DNA of 64,000 bases, from the NCBI GenBank assembly GCA_024305745.1, contig JAHRBS010000002.1, positions 2,914,001-2,978,000 of the forward strand, written 5' to 3'. A program made the position numbers and the translations under genes. Positions within the stretch are counted from its first letter, which is position 1. Every line of letters starts with the position of its first letter. Shown here one piece after another: positions 37,564-49,340 of the stretch. Under the pieces are notes generated by a model. The model was not told the DNA's origin and made no database searches. It saw nothing but the letters and a program-made list of their open reading frames with translations. The stretch is from Polyporus tsugae (taxonomy: Eukaryota > Basidiomycota > Agaricomycetes > Polyporales > Polyporaceae).

Positions 37564-38226
37564 TCACAGTGTATCGTGCACGACGAACAGCGCGTCCATG
37601 CGCGAGATGAGGTACACCACCAAGCTCGCGATGACGAGCAAGCGCGCTAGGATCGGGTCCGTCGCGCACGAAAATGCGAACGCGACGTCCTTCCCCGCAA
37701 CCCTCTGTTCGTGACATGGCGTGCAGTGCGCGCGGGCGGGTGCGAGTTGAACGTGTGCGCGTTCAATATTCGTCTATTATCAGGTCTGGCCGTGCATGTT
37801 CGGTGAGCGCCGCACCTCGAGGATAGCAGCGAGGGTCATAGAAGACTGACATTGGTCGTTTTCATGACACCTGAGGAAGTCGATGGACGCCCCAAAGCTG
37901 CGCGTGCCCGAGTTCGAGTCTGCGCCACCCGCCGGGTGTGGGTCAGCGCCGGACTGGGTACGTGTGGTGGTACAGAGGCTCACCTATTCTTCCTGCGCGA
38001 AGGTCGATGTCGCGCACGCGATATATCACGATCTCTTCGCCCGTGTATGGATCCGGTGTGAACATGAACCCTGCAGTGGTTGCCGCATGAGTGGCGTGTT
38101 CGTGCGCGGAACGGGTGTCAACTGTTCACTCTTACCGTAGTCGTTGAGGGCGGCCGCGAGAATGGCGTCTAGAGTGCCGACGGTGTCTACGGAGTCGGTC
38201 GAATCGCGCGCACAGGTGGCGTTCAT
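37564..38226 (-). CDS. Small unknown protein with C-terminal membrane segment (tentative)
   Basis: Short exons can be chained on the minus strand: MNATCARDSTDSVDTVGTLD with AILAAALNDY, then GFMFTPDPYTGEEIVIYRV and RDIDLRAGRI, then DSNSGTRSFGASIDFLR, VRRSPNMHG and a last exon RVAGKDVAFAFSCATDPILA with RLLVIASLVVYLISRMDALF, ending VVHDTL and a stop at 37564. The last exon contains a hydrophobic segment long enough to span a membrane. Borders between the third and last exons are guesses, and no family is recognised. The regular codon pattern and donor sites argue for a real gene of about 150 residues. Confidence 0.4.
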
Positions 38227-38614
38227 TATACAGGGAGTATGATAGGACGGGAGGGAGAAGAAGCGAAGTGGGATGGTTACAAGTGGCACGAGGTGCACTT
38301 GAATGACGAGAGGGGGATGGAAGGTGAAGAAGGGCGTGGTGGGAGTCTGGAATCCAAGGTTCTTTCTCGTTAAAAGGACATGACAACACGCTTTTTGAGT
38401 GCATAAACCAAGCGTTGCTATGTGTCTTTAAGTGGTGGCCACAAAGCGTGGCCACAAAGGGATATGGTACAAAAGGTCCATGCACGTATTCGGAAGGAGA
38501 CAAGTGGAATTTTCTAAGTAACTACACGGTGAGTATATCGATATGTTATATAATACAAGGCCGTTAATATTGAGCACAGAGGATAAGTCGTCAGTTGAAC
38601 ACGCCGGACCCAGT

Positions 38615-39780
38615 TCAGTGGTCTGTCATATCCGAATTGGAGTCATCCCTGATCGATGCCTGTGCAAACCTCTCCCGGGTCCGCTCCAGTTCCAACTCGT
38701 CGAGGAAGTTTTCGTCGGCGGTCGGCGTGAATACTCCTCTCTCCCCGCGCTCGGGCAAGCACCCCTCCAGCGTACGATTGTGCACCTCCAGGTATACCTG
38801 CGGCGTGTGTTGCGCGAGGGCATTACTGTCGCCGTCGGGGGCCCCGCCATCATACTCGGACTGAGAGACGTATTGGTCGAGCGCGTCCGAGTCTAGAAGG
38901 AACGAGTCGCGTGGAACAGCAGAAGGTCCCCTCGGAATGTCTACGAGGCTCTTCCGGTTTTGCACTCGGCGCCTGTCGGCGCCACGATTCGAGTTTGGGT
39001 AGCTGCGCCGGCGAGGGTATAATAAACTATGGCATGTGTTGAAGGCGAAGGTGTGTAGTACTCACTAGTGGCGGTACCGCAGCTGAACCAGTGCGCTTCT
39101 AGGGATGTCTCGCTTGTAGGGTAGAACGGTGGTGTAGGATACGGACGAGCGAGTCTTCCTGTTTCTGTTCTCTTTGCTCTGCGAACTGGGCGGGTTATAC
39201 CGCGCGCCCTTCGCGCGCTCGTCCCAGGCTACGCGTTGAGCAGCGACCTCGTCCGCCGCCGGATCATTGCTCAGTTCCCCCCCCCACTTCTCTACTACGA
39301 TGTCCTCTCGGGAGTCTGGAGATAGAAAAGGAGGGCGCTGTGCTTCGTTGCAGGCTTTGTGTGTAAACGTCAGCATGGCGTGTGGTCGGGAACGGTGAAC
39401 CTTAGGGGAGCAACCAACATACATGTACTTGGAGAACTATTTACGTCCTTCTCCCAAAAGCTATCCTCGCTCGTCTCCCTCGGTTGTGTATAGATGTTCA
39501 AACCCTCTGGGAGTATTTCGGTGGCGGTGGTTGGTCCAAGTGTGTCGGCAAAGCAAACCACCTTTAGAGATAGGTTGGCGCAAAAGGGTCCGGTAAAATG
39601 ATTGCGTATCGGGGTGAGGGGCGTCAAAATGAACGGGAGGGTAGGAAAGCGTTCGAGATGAGGTATAACCACCGATTGGGTGGTTGAGGTGGAGATGCGA
39701 GTACCAGAGCGCTCTGAGGCCGGCTGGAGTGGCAACTCGGTCGGTGGAATTAAGCGAGCCTTCTGGCAGTTTTGGGTCAT
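38615..39780 (-). CDS. Orphan-block protein with PTTATE motif
   Basis: No known family. Three exons join in frame. Exon 1 begins MTQNCQKARLIPPTELPLQ and includes FADTLGPTTATEILPEGL, coded by CCAACCACC at 39524-39537, and ends RETSEDSFWEKDVNSSP. Exon 2 has FLSPDSREDIVVEKWGGEL, SNDPAADEVAAQRVAWDERA, YNPPSSQSKENRNRKTRSS and VLPYKRDIPRSALVQLRYRH. The last intron is best ended at an acceptor that gives YYPNSNRGADRRRVQNRKS; a later acceptor would create a stop. The final exon is acidic (FLLDSDALDQYVSQSEYDGG; ENFLDELELERTRERF) and ends DDSNSDMTDH. About 330 residues. The plan (Pro/Thr-rich start, basic middle, acidic end) matches its neighbours. Confidence 0.65.
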
Positions 39781-40190
39781 CCATAGTCCTGCGCATTGCG
39801 AACCCGGAAGTCATTCTGGTAGAAGTCGGAGAGGGTGGTAATTCTCAAGGGAGGACGGCGTGGTGGAGAACTGTACTACATATATTTAGGATACCATGAC
39901 TATGCTACACATGAGACGGTCGTTGGACTCGGAGTAAATGGCAAATATTCAATCCACTGCATGTCAGAGACAAAGGCTAGATAATCCAATGCATAATTGT
40001 AAGGGCCGGAGGTTGCAGGACACATGAGCAGGTACTGAGAGAGTGATAGTAATGGTACAAACGAGATAAATCACAGCAAATTAGTACGAAGACTGTGAAA
40101 GCGAGTAACTTTTGCCGATATGCCAGGAGACCCTCCAAGCATGGCCTCGTACTGTGAAACGATCATGGACCACCCCAAGTTGCGATCACC

Positions 40191-41614
40191 TCACGCGTCT
40201 GACACCTTAGACGCGGCGGACTCCATCTTCTTTCGCCGCAGCTCTTCGCTCAACGCCTCACGCGACTTGTTGAGTACAGCGTCCGGTGAGCCATTGAAAC
40301 GACGCGGCGGGGTGCGAAGGACGCCTTTCTCGACAAGTTTGCGAGGGGATCCCTTGAGTTGATCATGCCGGCCATCGTTACCCATGACCGTCGGTTGCGC
40401 TTTGAAGGGGGACTCGTGAGAAAGGACCCCGCAAACCTTCTTCACGCTGGTAGGTTGAAAATGCTGAAGTTAGGACGCGAAATACGGAGAGATAATGAGA
40501 ATAGCGAAGCTAGGAGTACTGACGCTTTCTCGTAACCATACGCGATCACATAGGCTGAGAGACCGATGACGCAATCCTCAGACATGGGCTCGAGGCCTTG
40601 CGAGGCAGTCGACTCCCACGCGAAGTCTGCTTCCAGCTTGGCAAGATATGCTTTCACCATATCGAGCTCTTGGCGTTGAATCTGGGACAACGAGGGCGAA
40701 CTTGGGGGAGGTGGCGCGAGCTTCGAGGCGACGAGTGCCCCTAGGGTACCTGTTAGCACTTGAACGTATTCAGAGGCTAAGTTAATGGACGGCGTTGGAA
40801 ACGAGACAAACATACCAGCAGCGCCCTTTTCTTGGGGTTCGCACGACGGGCCCTTGGGCTCAGTTGCTGGTACTTGAGCGACGCGAGCCTTGGAATCAAT
40901 CGAATCCCGTTTGGTCGCTTGTGCCTTGGGAGGAGTAACAGGAACAGTGGAATTCGGTGCGCGTGGTTTGGGCACCGAGGGCTTGGTTCGGACCACCTGG
41001 GCCGCGTTGTCCTTAACCACCGCGTTCTTCTCCATTACTACTCGCAGCTCTGACCAAACAAACATGAGACGTGGTGCGAAATAGACTCGTGTGGTTGGAG
41101 ATGAAACTTGGAGGCGTTCACTCACCATCACGCTCAATGTATTCATCGGCATCTGCCTGTTCCCGAAGCCCAGCATCGGTTGACTGGAGTGCCGCGACGC
41201 GGCGAGCTAAGGGCCCGGAGGATGGGCATCAGCGACTGGCCGTCACACTGGTGCGAAAAGAGTGACCCACCGAAGGCTTCGTACAGCTCGTTCCGTCGCG
41301 CTACTTCGTCTGGAGCGTAAAAGTCGTAATCTTCATCAAGCCACCGACGCGCCTGTTCCCGGTCGAGATCTATAGTTGAAGCATGGGCAGTGGACGAAAT
41401 CAATACCGGGGTTCGATCCACGGCACTGAACTACTAGACGTTCCGACGTACCGGCATTGTGGATGCTGGACAACTTCGCGACGGCGGAAGCGTGGTTGGC
41501 TGGCTTGCCTTCCACGCTCCGTAAACACGTGGTTGGAGAGAGTAACGGCGCGACGGGGGCAACGGTTGTCCTGGGCCGGTGAAGGCGGACGACGTGTGAA
41601 GCAGTGGGGGCCAT
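40191..41614 (-). CDS. Orphan-block protein, Ala/Lys-rich
   Basis: No known family. It starts MAPTASHVVRLHRPRTTVAP and, over at least four introns, joins RRWLDEDYDFYAPDEVARR, VAALQSTDAGLREQADADEY, ELRVVMEKNAVVKDNAAQV, a Pro/Lys/Ala-rich stretch (TKPSVPKPRAPNSTVPVTPP), LTGTLGALVASKLAPPPP, a helical piece QELDMVKAYLAKLEADFAWE with CVIGLSAYVIAYGYE, and a last exon with SPRKLVEKGVLRTPPRRFNG and EALSEELRRKKMESAASKV. The MVKAYLAKLEADFAWE helix recalls MVKAFTKRWAENV in the gene at 34458, a possible trace of common origin. A TATA sequence lies about 110 bp upstream. Exon borders near 41.2-41.4 kb are uncertain. About 390 residues. Confidence 0.6.
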
Positions 41615-41720
41615 ATGTACTGTGTCGTGACTGAGTCGTGGTAACAAAACGAGAGAAAGAACGGTGAAAACAAAGGGGAGTGGATGAAAGAGAACTTGGG
41701 TGTCCGAACGGATGTGGTGG

Positions 41721-41730
41721 TTATATATAT
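41721..41730 (-). promoter_or_regulatory. TATA box of the gene at 40191-41614
   Basis: ATATATATAA on the minus strand, about 110 bp before the ATG at 41614. It is adjacent to a sense-strand AACCACC (41713-41722). Confidence 0.4.
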
Positions 41731-42107
41731 GGAGAGAGGACAACCAGGAAGCAAGCAAACGAGCCGACCGGTCGGCCTTCGGGTACGGGTCGGAGTCTGG
41801 ACTTTAGGAGATTTAAGCGAAACCTTCGCGACGCACCGGACATAAGTACCGGGGTCGTGTCGAAGCCTCGTGGCCTTATGGCAATACCGGCACAGTCATT
41901 ATCGAGGAATGGATTGTCCGTGTAAGGTATTCACCATACGACGGCAAAGCGCACATGGCCTGTGATCGGGTGATTACTATGCGCTTTATATACATATACA
42001 AACGCGTAGTATACCAGGATACAACTCGGAGAACTACAACCAAACTTGTACGCCAGAAATGCAAACGCGTACATCACCAAGCAGCGCGCGAGTCCGTGTG
42101 TACAATA

Positions 42108-43717
42108 TCATAACACCAAATAGTCTGCTACCCATTGATCGTAGTCAAAGACGTCCTCTCCACCAACACTGCTCTCGCGGTCCTCAGCGTCGAACGAAAC
42201 ATCCGCCTCCAACCCAGACTCGGGGATCTCCACCGCTTCCATGTCGCCGTCGTCCTCGTCATTATCGTCCTCGTCCTCGTCCTCGACAGCATTCTCGAAG
42301 AACGCCCTCAGCTCCTCCTCCAAGCGCGCCGTCTCTTCCGCCGCCTTCCTCGCCCGCACCCACTCGGCCACCTCGTCGACGCCTTCCCTCCAGAACTCGA
42401 CGGCGCACGGGTCCGCGTACACCGTGACCGTCGCGCATTCCAGCTCCGTGGCTTCGTCTGTCTTGAGCTTGAGGCGCAAGGTATGCTCGACGGCCGTGAG
42501 GTCGCTGAAGTCCTCAGGTCTCCTTGGTGCCGCTACGGCGCGGTTGGGAACCCTGGCCATGTCGGCGTCGGGCCCGAACAGCTCAGACGCGCAGTAGCCG
42601 TTCCCGTCTTCGTCGGGGCAGCGAATGGGCAGCGCGGTGGCGTCGTGCGAGAGTGAGTGCAGCAGCGTGTACTTGTAGATGCTTGCTGGAGGCACGAGTT
42701 TCGTGCGCTGGTCGACGTTTCCGGCGGGGGTACCGAGCGGTCGGCAGGGGGGTAGGTCGCGTTCATAGAGTGGGGGCGATGCGTGGGTCTCTGAGGAATA
42801 AAATCTGGGAGCGGACGCAGATTTACGATCGGGAGTATGGATGTGGATTCGGGAGGGGGACGTACCGCTGCCATTGCAGGTTGTTCACGACATTTATCCG
42901 GAGGTCCTCGTTGTCCAAAGTCCGCCGCTCCGGTCCGCGAATAATACGTGCGCGTGTCTTTGGTGGCGGGATGTAGTGAAGGGGTTGTTCTTCTCTAGGC
43001 TCTGTACTGAGTCTATCGTCCTCCATTGCGAATACAGGTGGTGGCGAGGAGCACGGTGAGGTGGGGATGTCGCTGGTGGATGGTGACGAATCTCCTTGGC
43101 ACAGACTGTCATCTATGTCAGGAAGGCTAGCCACCCACGCCAAAAGGTCGTCTTCAGAATCGAAGCGGAAGTCTTCTCCGGAGCCAACGGCCCCTTGCTC
43201 ACTGGGCGAGCTCGAGCTCCCCGAACCACCTTCTAGGGAAAAGATCGTTAAGCGAATGTACGCATTATTGAGCGAACGCGCCGACGTACCTGGAGAACTA
43301 TCCGTAAGATACTCGCCGTCCATCTCAAGGCTGCTCCCGGAGTCGCTATCCGTGTCTACAACGCCGAGCATGCACGTCAACCACTGTCCCTCGCGGTGAA
43401 CCATGCCTACATACCTGTGGAAGAACACGGGGTGCTGAGGTAGTCAGATTCTGTTGACGGTAGTTCCGCGGAAAGGAATGCAAGGGCTTCCGCCACTGGT
43501 GGTTGAGACATGTCGGTCAAGGCTCGGTGGTTGGGAGGGACCAGATGCGAAGAAGGAACGTACACGGTGGACAAATACGGGGGCGCTTTGCGTCGTAAAA
43601 GCTTCCACCGTCATCCTCTCTCGAACGCTTGTTTGTTGGCGAGGAAGGCTCAGTGGCAGCCGGTGGTTGAAGGGCCGGGGTCCGACGGGGGACAATAATG
43701 GGTGTGATGGTGATCAT
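42108..43717 (-). CDS. Orphan-block protein with KRSREDD signature and acidic tail
   Basis: No known family. Exon 1 starts MITITPIIVPRRTPALQPPA and holds the signature NKRSREDDGGSFYDAKRPRI, a bipartite basic motif. Intron 1 contains CCCAACCACCGAGC. Then come LAFLSAELPSTESDYLSTP, DSDSGSSLEMDGEYLTDSS, a Ser/Glu-rich stretch (GSGSSSSPSEQGAVGSGED), LLAWVASLPDIDDSLCQG, HYIPPPKTRARIIRGPERRT and LRINVVNNLQWQR. The last exon, about 215 residues, looks folded: SIYKYTLLHSLSHDATALPI, CPDEDGNGYCASELFGPDAD, LTAVEHTLRLKLKTDEATEL, TVTVYADPCAVEFWREGVD, then EDEDEDDNDEDDGDMEAVE and DYDQWVADYLVL. Except for the first donor, the introns have normal borders. About 430 residues. The basic signature and acidic tail suggest a nuclear protein (inference). 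Confidence 0.75.
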
Positions 43718-45095
43718 CGGGATTGTGAATGGAGGTGAACGTCAATCAAGGGATATAGCGCCTCAAAGTGATAGGCTGTCCGGAGACTGGTAGTAGGTAA
43801 GATGGATGTGAATGCGGTGAAAGGTGGTCGAGGACCAAAACGCGCGCCCCATCTCCAAACCAATAAGCGAAGCATAAGCGCCGCCACATCGGGACAATGC
43901 AAGTGCCACTCAACACACATCCAAAGCGGGGGTGCCACTCGGATAGAGCCGTTTCCGCTAAAGTAGAATAATGGTGAAATGACGATGATGCGTGCGAAAT
44001 TTCGACTGACCTGAATATAGGGATGCATAGGAGTTCCTTCCGACCGCGTACTTACTTGTACTTGGTGATGCATCGCAGTTATTCTAAGCAGAGGACCTCG
44101 TCCGCTTGTAATTTAAACAAGCTTAAATTCCGGTTCACCAGACATGGATGCGCTCAGAGCATCCGAGAGCTATGCAGGCGTTCAACGAGGATATAGAGGC
44201 ACAACTTGAAAGTACTCACACGCAGTGTCCTTCGGTACCACAAACGCTTGTACTTTGCAATCCGTTGTACTTGGTTGTACCAGAAATAAAATGCCACTGG
44301 CATCAGGAAGAATCCTGCCGTGTGCGTATGTGACGTGTCCGGGTTCTATGAACCAACATGATCTCAAGAAACTCACTTGGCTTGGTCACGACATTCGAAA
44401 CTGATGCACACGGACCATCGCGCGTGTACAGAAACCTGGATGGCCAGTTTCAATCGTGTATATTCCAGAGGCTTGTCGCGGAGCATCGTAATCCCAGTCT
44501 TTGTCCAGTAGGTCTCGTAGTTGGAACTTGGAAGGTTCCCCAAGGCGCCTAAACCTGCCGGAAGAGTCCGGAGCGTGCGGTAGCCCTTCAGTCTCCCGTG
44601 TACCATCGCCAAGTCTATCACCGTAGCCAAGTAACAGCGAACGCTGACGAGAAACGTTGCCAGCAGGATGATCGATGGTCGAAAATGCGAAGGACGCAGG
44701 GGATGAATGCGGTGTACCCAAACTGGCCGTTTAGCGCGCGTCATCACGGCTCGGATTCTGATTGGCTGGGGACTAGGTTCTTATGTGACTTGGACGATGA
44801 GACAGCGACTCCGAGTCTGAATCGACTTGTCGAAACTTTTGAACCCGGGAGAACTTGTATGGGTGGAAGATGGATGGAAGATGATGCATTGATGTTTACA
44901 GAGGAGGAGTTATATGCGTAAGGAACAGGAACTGGGGACGGGGCCTTACAGTACAGTGAGATTGCAGTAAAGACGCAGGATTGTTCGGGGCCATGCGATT
45001 CGAGGGTGAAAGCGGGCGGAGACCATGGAATAGGGGACGCGAGTAAAAATAAAATAAAAAAGTATGAGGGAGAAATAAACGTCCGAGAGACAGAA
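43718..45095. other. No confident gene; possible relics of the orphan family
   Basis: The first 350 bp is the 5' flank of the gene starting at 43717. On the minus strand, 44721-44386 can be read as FRRLGEPSKFQLRDLLDKDW and IYTIETGHPGFCTRAMVRV, and 44330-44190 as GILFLVQPSTTDCKVQAF. Both look coding-like but lack a start and clean joins. They may be remnants of a decayed member of the block. Confidence 0.4.
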
Positions 45096-46409
45096 TCAAT
45101 CCTCGGCGACGTCCATCCCATCCGCTTTCGGGGTATCCACTGCCTCCATCGTATGATCCTCCTCGCCCTCTCCCACAAGGCTCTCGAAGTCGACCTCCGC
45201 TCTGAGCGGCGAAGGCACGACCGGGAACGTCGGCACCTCTTTCAGCTTCCCGTCCGGCGCCAGCCACGCCGGCTTCCTGTCCCTATCCACCCCGAACTTC
45301 TCGTAAGCCTTCCTCACGCGAGCCAAAAACCCCTGTTTCTCGATGTTCCACTCCCGGCGCGCCCTCACCGACGGGTACACAAGCACGCCGGCGCCGGAGC
45401 GTTTGTGGCGAATCTCGAACGGCGGGATGTACGACGACATTTCCTCGCCCTTCAGAGGCACGACGGACTTCCCGAGATCGTGCCTCCCCCACTCGCGCTC
45501 CCCGACGGGTCCGAGGAAGGCCGAGCTATGGGGTCTGCTGGGTAGGCCGGCCCTGGCGGCATCCCGACTGTTGATCCGGTAATTAAAGGCCCTCTTGGGG
45601 AAGGACTGATTGAGCTCCCCGCGGCGTCTCGGGTTCGACGCAGGGGTTCCGCGAAGGCGGGGCCGTGGGGGCGCGTCCCGCTCGTACTTGATCCTCTCCG
45701 GCTGCGGTATGCAGTACATGAGACTGAGAGCGGCGGTCGTCACGTGCACAGTCAGCATTGCGGACGGTGATGCACCAAGGTGTGCGGTGCGACGTACATG
45801 TGCCTCAAGTTGTTCCGCATCGTGATGGGCACCGTGTTAACTTCCGTGGGCCTACGGCGAAACGGTTGAGGTCGCTGGACCGACGGGGTGCACGGTTCCT
45901 TGTCGAGAATGGACTTCTTCTTTTCTGGAGTAGGGCTGCTGGGAGAACCGACAGGGGGTGTGGCCGTTGGGGATTCCGTGGTGGGCGCGGGCGAAGGCAA
46001 CGACGTAGAGGCCAAGGGGGTCGACACTCCGCCTTCCAGCCAGGGTCGCTCAGCCACAGCGCTCGAAACATCGACAACAATGAACGCACCTGATGCATTG
46101 CAGTTTTCCTTGTTATCAGCTCGTTTGACGGGCTTGGGCTGGCCGCAAGACTCGCAGACTGGAGGGTCCGTAGGTCAGTGTCGACGCTCGGTGGTTAGAG
46201 TTCGGAAATGGGGGGCACGCACGATCTACGGAGGGACGGAGGCGTTTACGACTCCCAGTGCACTCCTCATCGTCCTCGAGGGCTCGCTTCCTTTGCGTGG
46301 GCGGGCATACGGTGGTTGGCACGGCGAGTGGCGGCACCCTGACTGGGATAAGACCAGGTCCAAGAGTCTCGGTGCGAGTAATGCGTCGTGTGAGGCCGCC
46401 GGGTAACAT
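45096..46409 (-). CDS. Orphan-block protein with KRALEDDE signature
   Basis: No known family. Exon 1 starts MLPGGLTRRITRTETLGPG and carries PVRVPPLAVPTTVCPP (PTT coded by CCAACCACC, 46311-46320), then the signature RKRALEDDEECTGSRKRLRP. Intron 1 contains CTAACCACCGAGC, very like intron 1 of the gene at 42108. A short exon joins to RPWLEGGVSTPLASTSLPSP, VGSPSSPTPEKKKSILDK, and FRRRPTEVNTVPITMRNNLR. The last exon looks folded: LMYCIPQPERIKYERDAPP, ELNQSFPKRAFNYRINSRD, FLGPVGEREWGRHDLGKSVV, YIPPFEIRHKRSGAGVLVYP, REWNIEKQGFLARVRKAYEK, ending with an acidic tail (AEVDFESLVGEGEEDHTME; DGMDVAED). About 380 residues. The signature and intron similarity make it a probable paralogue of the gene at 42108. 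Confidence 0.75.
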
Positions 46410-47601
46410 TATCAAAGAGAGCGGATAGTATAACCGTGTACGGGAGATCTGGATGATGAAATAGAAAGGGCCTGTGCGAGTTGACGGGTGGATGTGGTCA
46501 AGTGCAAAGCGGGTCGGGCGTCGAAGCGCGCATGCCCCAACCTTTAGGCGGCCGGTGCACGTGAAAGCGCCGATCCCCGACTGGCACCTTATACCTCATT
46601 GTTCCATTGTCACTGTTTACTGACGCTCGTACGTTAGAGTTTTTCCGACTGGACTCAGGTACGATGGGTACACGGGAAGGCGAGAAGCATCTGCACGTGG
46701 AGAGTATAAATGAACGTCGTCTTGAGGACAGGACTGTGGAAGCGACATACCTCGCCTGTAAGCTCTCCTCGTGAAATACGAGGTAGAGCCTTGATGGTTC
46801 ACCAACAACTGCATACACGCGATTGGCGTGCTTGAACACGACGTGGCACAACGTCAACGGGCAGCATAACAGAGTGCCTAGGGTGTCAACTTCTACCAGG
46901 TGAACGTCGGGCTCACTGATACGTTATACGTTGTGCACAGATGACGGTGGCAAGAGGTAGAGGGAGTGCGCTGGCATTGAAGTGGATCAAAGGAAACGAT
47001 TTGATTTTTAGCGCCATAACGACGACTCTGATTGGCTGGCCGACGACAACGATACTCAACGCCGCACCGCCATCACCCACTGCTGGCACACCGTTCTGAG
47101 CGCACGAGCGGATCACGGCAGAGATGATAGTTCTGGAATTGAGGCCATAGCGAGGTAAAAAAAAAAGCAACGAAAGGCGATGTCAAGTAATACGAAATTC
47201 CTGGGTTGTTGAGTTGTGTAGCACTGTGGTACTAGGGATAAGTACAAAGGGAACGAAGGTAGTCGCGAGAACAGATCATTCGAGAGCATGGACGAAAACG
47301 GTGTCGCAGATTAAGTGAGGTATCGCGCGAAACAGCGGGAGTGTGACATCAATGTAGTACGAGAGCAAAAGAGAGAGAGAGAGAGCAACGGACAGCGATG
47401 CCAGTAAAGGGAACGTCGTGTGAAGCAGAGTCATAGGGATCGTAATCAAAGAATCTTTGGACAGGAATTGGAGGCATCGTCATCGACAAATGCCGTCGAA
47501 GTTGACGTGCGTTTACCAAAGGGCCAAAGGATACGGTCGAGGGAGCTGTGTTCCGTCGAACCGGGGAGGAACGGGAGCCGACCGACGGATCGTTCAAGTA
47601 A
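46410..47601. other. Gene-free stretch
   Basis: 5' flank of the gene starting at 46409, then about 1 kb without a supported gene. A minus-strand piece near 46857-46720 (HVVFKHANRVYAVVGEPSR, LYLVFHEESLQAR) is coding-like but isolated. A run of nine or ten A lies at about 47157-47166. Confidence 0.4.
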
Positions 47602-48797
47602 TCAGAACGTCTCCGTCTCGTCGAACTCGCCAGTCCACTCCTCGGCCTCAGGATCGCCAAACTCCGTTGCGAACTCGTCGTCGTCCTCGAAGACTGATAC
47701 ATCTTCCGGTACATCCACAGGTGAAAACGCCTGTGATGGCTCGCACAGCAAGTCACGGGTGTGGTTGTGGAAAGGGAGCAGCCGGGAGTGCTGAACGTTA
47801 CCCAGCACGTGAATGCTGCCCTCTTCAGCGATGCGCACCCCGCCCATGGACAGTTTGGGCTCGTAGAAATGAATGGAAGTTACCCAGCAACAGAGGGGCC
47901 CGCCCATGGCGGCAGACGTGTCGTTCACCCTGCGTTCACGGAGGCAAGTCAGCGACACAGCAGGACAGGACAGAGACGTGATCAGTCCACTCACGCGGAG
48001 GCGAACATATTCGAGAACAGCCTTTCCTGGAGGGAGGATTCGACGCCGTGCCGCCGAGGAATCGGGGGGTGGCCGCAAAGCCTGGTGCTCGGCCAGATCT
48101 TTCCGTCGGCCACGGTGTTGATGTACTTCATGACCATCTTCCTCTCGTCCTCTGCGTCGAAGACATCCACGTATTCTGAGAACGGACCTTTGACACGCCG
48201 CGTGTTAGCGTAAGCGTGTTGCACACGGTAGAATAGGCTTACCACGGGTTTCTGGACTTGCGTCGAGCTCGTCACCCAAGTGTTGACCTGCGCGCGATGT
48301 CCGTCCCGAAGCTAGAGCAATCTCATTTTAACGAAGAGCGCCCGCGTCAACGAGTTTGAACTCACAGATATCCGTCTTGGCTTTGATAGCATGTGAATAG
48401 CGCTGAAGGGGATATCCTCCCGTGTCTGACATCTCGACTACGGGGGTGTCAAAGCCAGAATCAAATATAAAGAAACGACGCAACTACGAACCCGACATCC
48501 CGGCGACATCTTGGGAAGCGTTCCCGCTGAGCGACTCGGGCGTGGCAATCGATGGCTCTTCTGCTGAGGCGTCTACGCAAAGGCGTGGGAAGTCTCGTGT
48601 CAGTAAACAGAGAGTTGGGGTGCGCGATGCGACGCGAACGTACTGCCAGGCAGCGGGAGGCGGATCTTTTCTTCAGAGCCGTCGGGGATGTTCGCGCGGT
48701 GGTTGGCATGGTGAGATGCAGGAATCGGCTGTAGAGGTAGTGTGGTATCTTGGTGCGGACCAGTGGAGGAACTGGCAGTGAGATGAAGAGCAGACAT
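47602..48797 (-). CDS. Orphan-block protein with folded C-terminal domain
   Basis: No known family. The start MSALHLTASSSTGPHQDTT or an internal ATG at 48709 (MPTTARTSPTALKKRSAS, which resembles the PTT..KR leader of the gene at 45096) are both possible; splicing phase favours the first. Later exons give NASAEEPSIATPESLSGNAS, EMSDTGGYPLQRYSHAIKAK, LRDGHRAQVNTWVTSSTQV, GPFSEYVDVFDAEDERKMV, KYINTVADGKIWPSTRLCGH, SSLQERLFSNMFASARVND, GGPLCCWVTSIHFYEPKLSM, RIAEEGSIHVLGNVQHSRL and an acidic end (VPEDVSVFEDDDEFATEFGD; EEWTGEFDETETF). Five introns keep the frame. The C-terminal half has a regular hydrophobic pattern and looks like an independent domain. About 310 residues. Same plan as its neighbours: disordered start, folded part, acidic tail. 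Confidence 0.7.
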
Positions 48798-49340
48798 GGT
48801 GGAAAGAAGACGAGGACAGAAGTGGGATAAGGGTGGTAGCGAGAATGCCCCCGAGGTCACGCGACCAGTTGGAACACGGATAACTGTTGAGGGGCGGAAG
48901 TAATGGCTCGATGTGAGAGAGAGGAGAAGGGGTGGGCTAAGGGGAGTGAGGGAGAAGGAAAGAGGGAGTCGACGAGGGGATTTTGAGCCTGCGGCGTGAG
49001 AGTCGGAGTCTGAAGTGTTGAGCCCTAGTTGAGACGCCGGGTTGATCACATTCCCCGAAGAGGCAAAGACGACGACCTTCGAAGGTCGGGACACATTGTG
49101 CCATAAGTACCTGAAGAGTAGGCCTGACTTCTGCTATGAGACCGGGAACACCATGCGTGGTGGTTGGACATCTGGATGGACAGTAAAGAACATGCGATCC
49201 CGTTGAAAGTTTTTCTCAAACCCTAGCAAATCCTGTATATTGAGTGTAGTTTAAAACGTCTCTCCTTCTGAAACACAATGGAGTCGCGATCAGCTTGAAG
49301 TGGTTGGGGCGGATGGGGAGAGTGACACCTACTGTCACAG
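48798..49340. other. Intergenic region
   Basis: 5' flank of the gene starting at 48797 and 3' flank of the tentative gene at 49341. It holds GGTGGTTGGAC (from 49158), the plus-strand form of the recurring motif. Confidence 0.4.
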
